A stretch of 52,792 nucleotides of DNA from Bacteroidales bacterium (GTDB lineage: Bacteria > Bacteroidota > Bacteroidia > Bacteroidales > Tenuifilaceae). This document shows positions 27,540 to 34,780 of this stretch, one piece after another (within the stretch, counting starts at the first letter, position 1; each line of letters starts with the position of its first letter). Location: NCBI GenBank assembly GCA_011045955.1, contig DSBV01000107.1:1-52792 (forward strand), written 5' to 3'. The notes beneath the pieces are model-generated. The model was not told the origin of the DNA. It worked only from the letters and a program-made list of their open reading frames with translations, and did no database searches. Position numbers and translations under genes: made by a program.

Positions 27540-28167
27540 CTGTTGGTTGTTGGTTGATGGTAATAGAACACCGGGAACACTGATAGAGATGATTTGCGCT
27601 GATACGCATTCATTAAAGCACACATAATCAATCACTAAGCACCATGCCATCCGTGCATGGCAAACTGCATAACAGGAATGAAATTCTTCACTAAGTTAAT
27701 CATGACAACTGTTTCATTAACCGAGCAACAGAAAATACCACAGAGTTACACAGAGTGGATGACTTTTTATTCACGAACAACAAACAACGAACAACGTTTC
27801 CAGCCCTGTAGGGGCGTAATATTTGTAACTCAATGGCTACTCCCTCATGTATGGCGATGCACGTAATGGGATTTCCAAAGAACAACACTGAAACGTTGCA
27901 TAGCAAAGGAAAAGCATTACAAAGAGCGAAAGCCGTAAAACCAATCAAAAGGGATTATAGGATTAAAGGTACAAAGTGATGCTTCGGCGGAGTCTATCCC
28001 GATATATCGGGACTCAGCATGACAGTGTAGGTTGATGGTTACTCGATTTGAACACCGTGTAGCTCTGTGATAGTTTTTAAGTTGATGGTTACAAAACCAA
28101 ACACCACTGAACACAGCACACTTTAAACATTGATTCATTAACTTTACACATTGTAATTTTTGAGAAA
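27540..28167. other. 628-bp gene-free spacer made of repeats
   Basis: No gene is supported. Pieces seen: family G (gttggttgatgg), family B (cacagagttacacagag, and inverted near 28050-28070), agccctgtaggggcg near 27800, family D (27854-27985), family C (gcttcggcggagtc, then tatcccgatatatcgggac, a palindrome near 27997-28015). Short open frames across this area are rejected. Confidence 0.75.
27854..27985 (+). repeat. Intergenic repeat, family D copy 2
   Basis: Partner of 16428-16563 in the same orientation, sharing about ten short blocks in the same order. The copies are diverged. Confidence 0.7.
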
Positions 28168-28953
28168 ATGAAAAGGATAATCATTTCAGCTATCATGGTC
28201 ATAGTTGCAAAAGCCTCAATTTCGCAGGTTAGTGAAATGTATAAGGCAGAGATATTCAAATCAAATGGCATTCAGTTGCCATATCGTATTCTGCATCCCA
28301 AAAACTTTGATACTGCCAAACAGTATCCTTTAGTTTTGTTTTTGCATGGGGCTGGCGAAAGGGGCACCGACAATGTAAAGCAGCTCACCCATGGGGCAAA
28401 TCTTTTTGCAGCCGATTCGGTTATGGAAAACTACCCGGCCATAGTAGTTTTTCCGCAATGCCCGGCCAATAGCTATTGGGCTAATATAGTAGAACAAAAG
28501 CACCCCGATGGCAGTCGTACTTTCGATTTTCCCGCACGCAGCAAACCAACACCTGCCATGAGTGCCGTTATGCAGTTGCTCGATTCACTGGTAAGGTTAA
28601 AATATATTGATAGAAATCGGATATATGTGGGAGGTTTATCAATGGGAGGAATGGGTACCTTTGAACTTCTTGCACGTAGGCCAAAGCTGTTTGCTGCAGC
28701 GTTTCCCATTTGTGGAGGAGGAAATCCTAAGAATGCAAAGCGATACGCCCAAAGGGTAAATCTGTGGGTATTCCATGGCGCGGCCGACAATGTGGTTCCG
28801 CCATACCACTCACAGCGCATGGTCGATGCCATAAAGCAGGCCAAGGGCAATGTGCACTTTACGATTTACCCTGGTGTAGAGCATAATAGTTGGGATAATG
28901 CCTTTGCTGAACCCGAATTGCTACCATGGTTATTTAGCAACTGTAAAAAGTAA
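28168..28953 (+). CDS. Secreted alpha/beta-hydrolase (prolyl-oligopeptidase / esterase type)
   Basis: A 261-residue exported hydrolase with a signal peptide ending near ASISQ. The oxyanion-hole motif LFLHGAGERG is at about residues 56-65. The nucleophile elbow GLSMGGMG, acid HGAADNVVPP and base GVEHNSWD form a complete catalytic triad. It fits the COG4099 predicted-peptidase/esterase group. The substrate is unknown; relatives include feruloyl and polyester esterases. It appears monocistronic, ending at a bidirectional terminator shared with clpP. Confidence 0.85.
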   Translation: MKRIIISAIMVIVAKASISQVSEMYKAEIFKSNGIQLPYRILHPKNFDTAKQYPLVLFLHGAGERGTDNVKQLTHGANLFAADSVMENYPAIVVFPQCPANSYWANIVEQKHPDGSRTFDFPARSKPTPAMSAVMQLLDSLVRLKYIDRNRIYVGGLSMGGMGTFELLARRPKLFAAAFPICGGGNPKNAKRYAQRVNLWVFHGAADNVVPPYHSQRMVDAIKQAKGNVHFTIYPGVEHNSWDNAFAEPELLPWLFSNCKK

Positions 28954-28960
28954 AAAGCGA

Positions 28961-28988
28961 AAAAGGCTGCCACCGGGCAGCCTTTTAT
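28961..28988. terminator. Bidirectional terminator between the esterase gene and clpP
   Basis: A perfect 9-bp stem aaggctgcc/ggcagcctt with loop accg, T-rich on both strands. It lies just after the esterase stop (plus) and 14 bases after the clpP stop (minus). Confidence 0.9.
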
Positions 28989-29001
28989 TTTGCGGATGTG
29001 A

Positions 29002-29670
29002 CTATTTCTTATTGCGTTGTAAAACCTCGTCAATCATGCCGTATTCTAGCGCTTCCTGTGCGGTCATCCAGTAGTCGCGGTCGGAGTCCTTGCGTATGCG
29101 TTCAATGGGGTTGCCCGAGTGGGTGGCAATAATCTCATAGAGTTCCTCGCGCAGTTTTAGTATCTCACGGGTAACAATCTCGATGTCCGATGCCTGACCT
29201 TCGGCGCCTCCCATGGGTTGGTGAATCATAACACGCGAGTGGGGTAGGGCGGTTCGTTTCCCCTTTTCGCCTGCCGTTAGCAGAACGGCAGCCATCGATG
29301 CTGCCATACCGGTGCAAATGGTGGCCACATCGGAGCTGATGTACTGCATGGTATCGTAAATACCTAAACCGGCGTGAACGCCACCACCGGGTGAGTTTAT
29401 GTAGATTTGGATATCCTTTGAGGGATCGGTCGACTCAAGGAATAGCAGCTGTGCCTGAATGATATTGGCCACATCGTCGTTAATGGTAACCCCAAGGAAA
29501 ATAATTCTATCCATCATAAGGCGCGAGAACACGTCCATAGTGGCAATGTTAAGTTGGCGCTCCTCGATGATGGTTGGTGAGATGTATCCGTTCGACATCG
29601 ATGTGTACTGATGTAGCGTGAGGCTGTTGATTCCTCGATGCTTTATTGCATATCTTTCAAATTCTTTCAT
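29002..29670 (-). CDS. clpP: ATP-dependent Clp protease proteolytic subunit
   Basis: A 222-residue peptidase of the Clp complex. The catalytic Ser125 (GMAASMAAV), His150 ([10 protein letters not shown]) and Asp195 (RKDSDRDYW) form the expected triad. The N-terminal extension of about 30 residues is a usual propeptide length. It lies 134 bases downstream of tig, on the same strand, a common bacterial neighbourhood. No clpX follows. Confidence 0.97.
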   Translation of the reverse strand: MKEFERYAIKHRGINSLTLHQYTSMSNGYISPTIIEERQLNIATMDVFSRLMMDRIIFLGVTINDDVANIIQAQLLFLESTDPSKDIQIYINSPGGGVHAGLGIYDTMQYISSDVATICTGMAASMAAVLLTAGEKGKRTALPHSRVMIHQPMGGAEGQASDIEIVTREILKLREELYEIIATHSGNPIERIRKDSDRDYWMTAQEALEYGMIDEVLQRNKK

Positions 29671-29756
29671 GGTTTCAATTTTTATGGTATTAGTAACGCA
29701 AAATAATCACAATTGTTAAAACAAAAAAGCGGAGTGGCTATAATTTACCAACAAGT

Positions 29757-29788
29757 AGCAAAATAAAAGCCGGCTTAAAACCGGCTTT
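29757..29788 (-). terminator. Terminator between tig and clpP
   Basis: An 8-bp perfect stem aaagccgg/ccggcttt followed on the minus strand by a T-rich run. It lies 16 bases after the tig stop, so clpP probably has its own promoter, or the terminator is partial. Confidence 0.8.
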
Positions 29789-29804
29789 GCTATGTTTTGC
29801 TTTT

Positions 29805-31151
29805 TTACTTAAGCTTGTTGAACTCGTCGAGGGTTATTTCCTTGGTGTCGAGGTTCACATTGGTCTTGAACCAGTCAATAACCTTCTTGTCGAGAATGCG
29901 CTCCTGAATCTTGCGAACCTCATCGCGGTTCTTTAGGATATCGGTAGCGTAAGGCTTGATGTATTCCTCAGGTAGAAAGCTCATGCCGTAGGCAGCAAAC
30001 TGGCTGCGTGCGTATCCCATGGCAAATTCTTCGAGTTCCTCGTTAGTAACGGCAAAGTTTTGTTCCTCAGCAACCTTATTGCTTATGAGTTGCCACTTGA
30101 GGTCTTTTTCAAACATGGGGAATTCGCTTTCAATCTGCTCACGGGTAAACTTACTCTCGTTAATGGCAACCAGCCAGCGGATTAGGAAATCCTTGGGTAG
30201 TTCAATTTTAAGTTTCTCGAGCAGCTTTTCCTTTAGGTCGATACCAAAGCGGTATTCGCTTTCGTGGGCAAGGTTGCGCTCAATCTCCTCGTCAATCTTC
30301 TTATTAAACTCTTCTTCGCTGTTAACAACTCCTTCGCCGTAAACCGCATTGAAAAACTCCTGGTTAAACTCTGCAGGGGCAAAGGTTAAGGTCTTGGTAA
30401 TTGTTAGCTGGAATAATGGGTTGATACTATCCAGTTCCTCCTTCTTTATTTGGAGCAGCGCCGACCTGTCGGCTTGGTTGGGGAATGCCTTATGGGTATC
30501 AATTACAAGCACATCGCCAACCTTTACACCGATAAGTTTCTTTTGCTCATCCTTATCGGCAACGAGGGCAATGGAAATTGAAGCCCCCTCAATGGTAACG
30601 CCATTTTTGCGTGGCGATTCATAGTCGTTGAACTCGGTAAGGGTAGCCTTAACCATCCCTTTCTCATCGGTTACCTCAACGTTAACATACTTACCGTTGC
30701 GGTTGCGGTAGCTGTCGATGTAGCTCTTTCGTATCTCGTCGTTCGGAAGAATCTTGTAGAATGGGAATTTATCATTTTTGGTAAACTTGATATCTATTTC
30801 AGGGGCAATACCTAAATCCCAGGCAAACTCAAAGGTCTCATCGGTTTCCCAGATGATAGGTGTTTGTTTTTCGCTAGGAATGGGCTCACCAAGGGTACTG
30901 ATGTTATTTTCCTTTATAAAGTCGAATAGCTTATCGGAAGCCAACTTGGTAACCTCGTCGGCCAAAATGTAACGGTAGTACATTTTGCGGATAAGCGACA
31001 TGGGTGCCATTCCCGGACGGAATCCATTGATGTTTGCCTTTTTGCGGTAATCCTTTAGGCTTTTTTCAACAATGGCGGTATAGTCGTCTTTTTCAACCTT
31101 TACCCGAATGGTTGTGTTTAACGAATCGATATCTTCTCTAACTATGTTCAT
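29805..31151 (-). CDS. tig: Trigger factor
   Basis: The ribosome-associated chaperone of 448 residues. The N-terminal ribosome-binding domain has a diverged but recognisable signature (NGFRPGMAPMSLI, near residues 40-55, where GFRxGKxP is usual). The middle is a weakly conserved PPIase-like region, as usual in Bacteroidota, and the long helical C-terminal domain follows. A consensus promoter (TTTG, 20 bases, TACCTTTG) lies at 31253-31222. The leader of about 65 bases has no obvious structure. Confidence 0.95.
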   Translation of the reverse strand: MNIVREDIDSLNTTIRVKVEKDDYTAIVEKSLKDYRKKANINGFRPGMAPMSLIRKMYYRYILADEVTKLASDKLFDFIKENNISTLGEPIPSEKQTPIIWETDETFEFAWDLGIAPEIDIKFTKNDKFPFYKILPNDEIRKSYIDSYRNRNGKYVNVEVTDEKGMVKATLTEFNDYESPRKNGVTIEGASISIALVADKDEQKKLIGVKVGDVLVIDTHKAFPNQADRSALLQIKKEELDSINPLFQLTITKTLTFAPAEFNQEFFNAVYGEGVVNSEEEFNKKIDEEIERNLAHESEYRFGIDLKEKLLEKLKIELPKDFLIRWLVAINESKFTREQIESEFPMFEKDLKWQLISNKVAEEQNFAVTNEELEEFAMGYARSQFAAYGMSFLPEEYIKPYATDILKNRDEVRKIQERILDKKVIDWFKTNVNLDTKEITLDEFNKLK

Positions 31152-31221
31152 ACTATCTGAAATGATTTAGTTGCTTGATTTATTTTTCTTTACGCTGATT
31201 GTTCCTTTTAATTTAAGGCCA

Positions 31222-31253
31222 CAAAGGTAGTTAAATGCGGAATAATGAGCAAA
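31222..31253 (-). promoter_or_regulatory. tig promoter
   Basis: TTTG (31253-31250) and TACCTTTG (31229-31222) on the minus strand, separated by 20 bases, match both elements of the Bacteroidota housekeeping promoter. Confidence 0.75.
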
Positions 31254-31316
31254 CCACTAAACGAAGTTTAACTAAAATAACAGCGTGATTGTCAGGTTTG
31301 AGCGAAAGAGTACCGA

Positions 31317-31673
31317 TTAATCGCGTTTTTTACCGCTCTTGTAGAACCACACCTCAACGGGTTCGGCTGTTACCATACAGCCGTAACGCATATCTTGGAG
31401 GTAGGGTTGAATTATTTCGTAGAATTTACGGATTTTTTCTTCCTCATCAACAATTTCGATGGTAATAGGCAGTTTTTCGGTTATTTCCCAAAACTTGTAG
31501 GAATGGATTACTGAGCTGGCACCATACCCCATAATGCCTTTGCAAACGGTGGCGCCCGCTAAACCGTATCGTTTGGCTTGGTAAACAATGGTCTCGAAAA
31601 GAAGCGAATGCTTCAACTTATCGGTGGAGCTGATGTATATACGTAATCGCAGGGCTTTACTTGAATTTTCCAT
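31317..31673 (-). CDS. DUF190 family protein
   Basis: A 118-residue cytoplasmic protein of DUF190 (UPF0166), a small alpha/beta family with a PII-like appearance. Typical blocks are LRIYISSTDK, ETIVYQAKRYGLAGATVCKGIMGYG and LPITIEIVDEEEKIRKF. It starts four bases after crcB stops on the same strand, so the two are translated from one message. The pairing suggests a part in fluoride export or its control, but no function has been shown. The ATG at 31673 gives the family N-terminus; the longer open frame upstream runs into crcB in another frame. Confidence 0.9.
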   Translation of the reverse strand: MENSSKALRLRIYISSTDKLKHSLLFETIVYQAKRYGLAGATVCKGIMGYGASSVIHSYKFWEITEKLPITIEIVDEEEKIRKFYEIIQPYLQDMRYGCMVTAEPVEVWFYKSGKKRD

Positions 31674-31677
31674 AGCT

Positions 31678-32055
31678 TTAGATGATTTGGATGATGTAAC
31701 GACCAGCAAAAACTGCAAGCAGCCCGAGAAAGAAACTGGCTGCTGTGTATATCGAAAGGTAAAAAAACTCTCGACCTTGCAGCAATATAAAGGCATCGTT
31801 AGCCAGCGACGAGAAGGTGGTAAACCCTCCACAGAATCCTACTGCCAGGAATAATCGCCACTCGGGGGTTATGAGGTTACTCCGTTCCGATAGCCCAAAA
31901 ACCAAGCCAATAATGATACTACCGATGATGTTAACGGTAAAGGTTCCCCAAGGGAAGTTGCTAAGCGTATGCAGCTGGAAATACCTGCTCACCAGGAAAC
32001 GCGAAACGCTTCCCAAAAAACCTCCTATCCCAACTATTACAATTGACCTGATCAT
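31678..32055 (-). CDS. crcB: Fluoride efflux channel CrcB/FluC
   Basis: A 125-residue membrane protein with four hydrophobic segments. The family signatures are intact: GGFLGSVSRF near the start, NIIGSIIIGL, and GFCGGFTTFSS, which lines the fluoride pore. It works as a dual-topology dimer. A TATCTTTG box lies at 32076-32069 on the minus strand, leaving a leader of about seven bases. That leaves no room for a crcB fluoride riboswitch, so expression is not under that control here. Confidence 0.95.
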   Translation of the reverse strand: MIRSIVIVGIGGFLGSVSRFLVSRYFQLHTLSNFPWGTFTVNIIGSIIIGLVFGLSERSNLITPEWRLFLAVGFCGGFTTFSSLANDAFILLQGREFFYLSIYTAASFFLGLLAVFAGRYIIQII

Positions 32056-32068
32056 GCCCAATTTTTTG

Positions 32069-32076
32069 CAAAGATA
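32069..32076 (-). promoter_or_regulatory. -7 box of crcB-DUF190
   Basis: TATCTTTG on the minus strand, 14 bases before the crcB start codon. It overlaps the 3' end of the broken glycosylase region. No -33 match is evident. Confidence 0.55.
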
Positions 32077-32085
32077 AGGAACATT

Positions 32086-32707
32086 CTAAATTCTTGCAGC
32101 ATTCTGCTTTTTACTGTTAACGTATGCCCAAATCAGCCTAGTGCCCCAGGTGCGGTAGGGCGTCCATTTTTTTGCAATTTCTATTAGTTCTTATCGGAAT
32201 AGCCTACCTGTAATTTTTAAGCCATATAGTTCAGCCATTCCCTGGTGTATGGCGAGGTCATCTACCGGAAAAACGTCGGGGCGACCTAGCGATAATGTCA
32301 GAAGCATCTGTGTAGTCCACACCCAACGCCTTTTACCTGCGGTGGCAGCTGAATAATTTCATGGTCGGATAACTGCTGAATGGTTTCAATGGATAAGTCA
32401 TGATTCAGTGCAAACTCGGCCATAGCCTTTACATAAATGGTCTTTGCCCCGGCAAATCAGCCCTTCGGAGTTCCATGTCATCGAGTCATAGTAGATGATT
32501 CGGGTTAGGATATCGGTTAGGAAACAAATCCGGAAAGCGATTGAAAATGGTGATAGCCACCCTGCCCGAAAGCTGCAGGCTTACTATGTTCTCGAGCATA
32601 TCCAAATAGATATCATTTGTAACCGAAAGAGGCTTAACCTCAAGTTCTTCTGCTAGTTGTGTTAAAACCCTATTATGCTGCAAAACCTCTTTTATATCTT
32701 TATCCAT
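32086..32707 (-). pseudogene. Broken DNA-3-methyladenine glycosylase (AlkA/HhH-GPD type)
   Basis: The frame-corrected product matches an HhH-GPD base-excision glycosylase: DIYLDMLENIVSLQLSG, then TIYVKAMAEFALNH, KGVG.WTTQMLL, LSLGRPDVFPVDDLAI (with the catalytic Asp) and WTPYRTWGTRLIWAYV. Lesions: TGA at 32486-32488, one base lost in the C-run near 32447-32450, a further frameshift near 32315-32325, and TAA at 32191-32193. In an intact enzyme this would remove alkylated purines. Only the first 73 codons can be translated. It lies between crcB and upp, both intact. Confidence 0.92.
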
Positions 32708-32728
32708 GGTTTAAACTTCAAAATTGTG

Positions 32729-32760
32729 TTGCGACATAGGTTGATATTTTTGTAACTTTG
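32729..32760 (+). promoter_or_regulatory. upp promoter
   Basis: TTG at 32729-32731 and TAACTTTG at 32753-32760, with a gap of 21 bases. The start codon follows 20 bases after the -7 box. Confidence 0.6.
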
Positions 32761-32779
32761 CTAAGATAAAACATTTCCG

Positions 32780-33430
32780 ATGATACACGAACTTGGTCAG
32801 CAGAACTCTATTCTTAACCAGTTTATTGCAGAGTTAAGAGATGTAAATGTTCAGAAAGATTTTATGCGTTTCCGCCGCAATCTTGAACGATGCGGCGAAA
32901 TTTTTGCCTACGAGCTGAGCAAGGTGTTTGGTTATCAAACTATTGCAGTTCAAACCCCGCTTGGCACGGCCGATGTTTCGGTTCCAACCGAAAATATTGT
33001 TTTGGCTACCATCCTTAGGGCAGGATTACCCCTGCATCAGGGAATGCTAAACTATTTTGATAAGGCGCAAAACGCCTTTATCTCGGCCTATCGCAAGTAC
33101 GATAAGGATGGTACATTCCGTATCCAGTTCGAGTATATTTCGTGTCCTAACATCGAGGGGAAAACCTTGGTGCTCATCGATCCCATGTTGGCTACCGGTG
33201 CATCGATGTTGTTGGCCTATAAGGCCTTGCTTGAGCATGGTAAACCCTCGCATACCCACATAGTTTCAGTAATTGGCTCAAAGGAAGGGGTAAACTACAT
33301 GAAGCGCAACCTTTCGCCCAGCGAGGCAACCATTTGGGTTGGTGCCATCGACGATGAGCTCACCGTAAAATCGTACATTGTCCCAGGACTTGGCGATGCA
33401 GGCGATTTAGCCTATGGGAAGAAGGATTAG
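32780..33430 (+). CDS. upp: Uracil phosphoribosyltransferase
   Basis: Salvages uracil to UMP using PRPP. It has 216 residues. The PRPP-binding loop VLIDPMLATGASM (about residues 127-139), the RAGLPLHQGM segment and the uracil-binding YIVPGLGDAGDLAYG end are intact. It is monocistronic with a good promoter. With the purine nucleoside phosphorylase it gives the window two nucleobase-salvage enzymes. Confidence 0.96.
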   Translation: MIHELGQQNSILNQFIAELRDVNVQKDFMRFRRNLERCGEIFAYELSKVFGYQTIAVQTPLGTADVSVPTENIVLATILRAGLPLHQGMLNYFDKAQNAFISAYRKYDKDGTFRIQFEYISCPNIEGKTLVLIDPMLATGASMLLAYKALLEHGKPSHTHIVSVIGSKEGVNYMKRNLSPSEATIWVGAIDDELTVKSYIVPGLGDAGDLAYGKKD

Positions 33431-33526
33431 TGGTTGGTTTTTGGTGTTTAGCATGTATTTGATTATCAAAACAGGAATAAATTTACCAATCATTGTAAAT
33501 ACTCTCCTTTAACCAATAAGTTAACA

Positions 33527-34042
33527 ATGAGACTAAAAGCCATGGTAATCGTTTCGATGTTGTTTGGCACATCCTGTAAATCGCAGGATTTGCAAACAGT
33601 ACCAGCGCTCGACCTCCAACGCTATGGCGATATATGGTATGAGATTGCAAGGTTGCCCAACAGCTTTGAAAAGAACTTGGATTGTATTACTGCAACTTAC
33701 ACCATTTGTCCCGATGGGCGGGTTACCTTTGAAAACAAGGGAGTAAAGGCCGATGGCAGCTTGAGCAGCATTAAAGGGGTGGCGTGGGTTCCCGATAAGG
33801 ATGAGCCGGCTAAGCTAAAAGTACGATTCTTTTGGCCATTTGCAGGCAAATACTGGGTAGTTTACTTGGATCAGGATTATCGGTATGCTCTTGTAGGTGA
33901 ACCCAAACGAAAGTACTTCTGGATTCTTTCGCGCACACCACAAATCGATCCAACAACCTATAACCAACTCGTTGATATAGCCAGCCAAAAAGGATTCGAT
34001 ACCCAAAGGCTATTTATAGTAAATCAAAAATGCCCCGAGTAG
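33527..34042 (+). CDS. blc: Bacterial lipocalin (Blc type) lipoprotein
   Basis: A 171-residue lipoprotein with a lipobox FGTSC near residue 17, followed by a lipocalin fold. The first structurally conserved motif is plain (LQRYGDIWYEIARLPNSFEKN region). The second (YRYALVGEPKRKYFWILSRTP) is the family's later signature. Homologs such as Blc bind lysophospholipids at the outer membrane. Its stop codon lies inside the terminator hairpin. Confidence 0.9.
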   Translation: MRLKAMVIVSMLFGTSCKSQDLQTVPALDLQRYGDIWYEIARLPNSFEKNLDCITATYTICPDGRVTFENKGVKADGSLSSIKGVAWVPDKDEPAKLKVRFFWPFAGKYWVVYLDQDYRYALVGEPKRKYFWILSRTPQIDPTTYNQLVDIASQKGFDTQRLFIVNQKCPE

Positions 34043-34052
34043 GGGCATTTTT
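34026..34052. terminator. Bidirectional terminator overlapping the lipocalin stop codon
   Basis: An 11-bp perfect stem aaaaatgcccc/ggggcattttt with a five-base loop. The lipocalin stop codon (34040-34042) is within the loop and right arm. It also serves folK on the other strand, 20 bases beyond its stop. Confidence 0.9.
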
Positions 34053-34072
34053 AGTTATACTAGAAATGAGTC

Positions 34073-34570
34073 TTAGGCATTGACAGGCTCATACCTCCAT
34101 ACCTTTCCGGTATCGGTACATGAAATGGCAATTTCGTTTATGGTAATGGAGAAGAGCGGATGGATAAAATCGGGAACTATCTCCTTTAAAGGCTCAATGA
34201 TGAACCTACGCTTGTGCAGCTGCTTGTGGGGTACAACAAGTTCAGGTGTGTAAAGAATCAGATGGTCGTAGAACAGAACATCAATATCCATGGTGCGGGA
34301 GGTGTATCCCTTGCCGTTACGTTCACGTCCTAACTTCGATTCGATATACGAAATTTCGAGCATAATGGCGGCCGGGCTTAGGCTTGTTTCAACCAGTAAA
34401 ACCTGGTTCAGGAAATTGGTTTCGCTTTCAAAACCCCAGGGTTCCGATTCGTATATGGATGATGCTTTTTTGATTGTTCCTATTCGAGCAGCTATTGCTT
34501 CGCGGGCTGCCTTAATTAGTTGCTCTCTGTCGCCTAAATTGCCACCTATTGATAGGTAAACTTTTGCCAT
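34073..34570 (-). CDS. folK: 2-amino-4-hydroxy-6-hydroxymethyldihydropteridine pyrophosphokinase
   Basis: HPPK of folate synthesis, 165 residues. YLSIGGNLGDRE at the N-terminus, YESEPWGFESETNFLNQV, and the magnesium-binding TMDIDVLFYD motif are intact. The ATG at 34570 gives the standard start; the in-frame codon at 34597 adds non-family residues. It is monocistronic, with no other folate gene near. The 210 bases to the next gene start are AT-rich with no gene. Confidence 0.95.
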   Translation of the reverse strand: MAKVYLSIGGNLGDREQLIKAAREAIAARIGTIKKASSIYESEPWGFESETNFLNQVLLVETSLSPAAIMLEISYIESKLGRERNGKGYTSRTMDIDVLFYDHLILYTPELVVPHKQLHKRRFIIEPLKEIVPDFIHPLFSITINEIAISCTDTGKVWRYEPVNA

Positions 34571-34780
34571 GAGATTTTGGGTTAGTTTGGCAAACATATT
34601 GTTTTTTTTTAATGGGTATACGCCTTTAACAATTTTTTTTTAAACCGAAATTAACATGTTATTAACAATCAACCCTATAGGCATTAAGGGGCTTACGCTT
34701 TGATCACATTATTTTGAGGGCCGAAGGAATTTTGTTTATTTTTTTGTAAATTGGGGGTATGGAAAATTTCTGACGCATTC

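Noticed and set aside
32056-32110. Fluoride riboswitch before crcB
   Set aside because: The probable transcript leader is only about seven bases, and the expected motif is not visible upstream.
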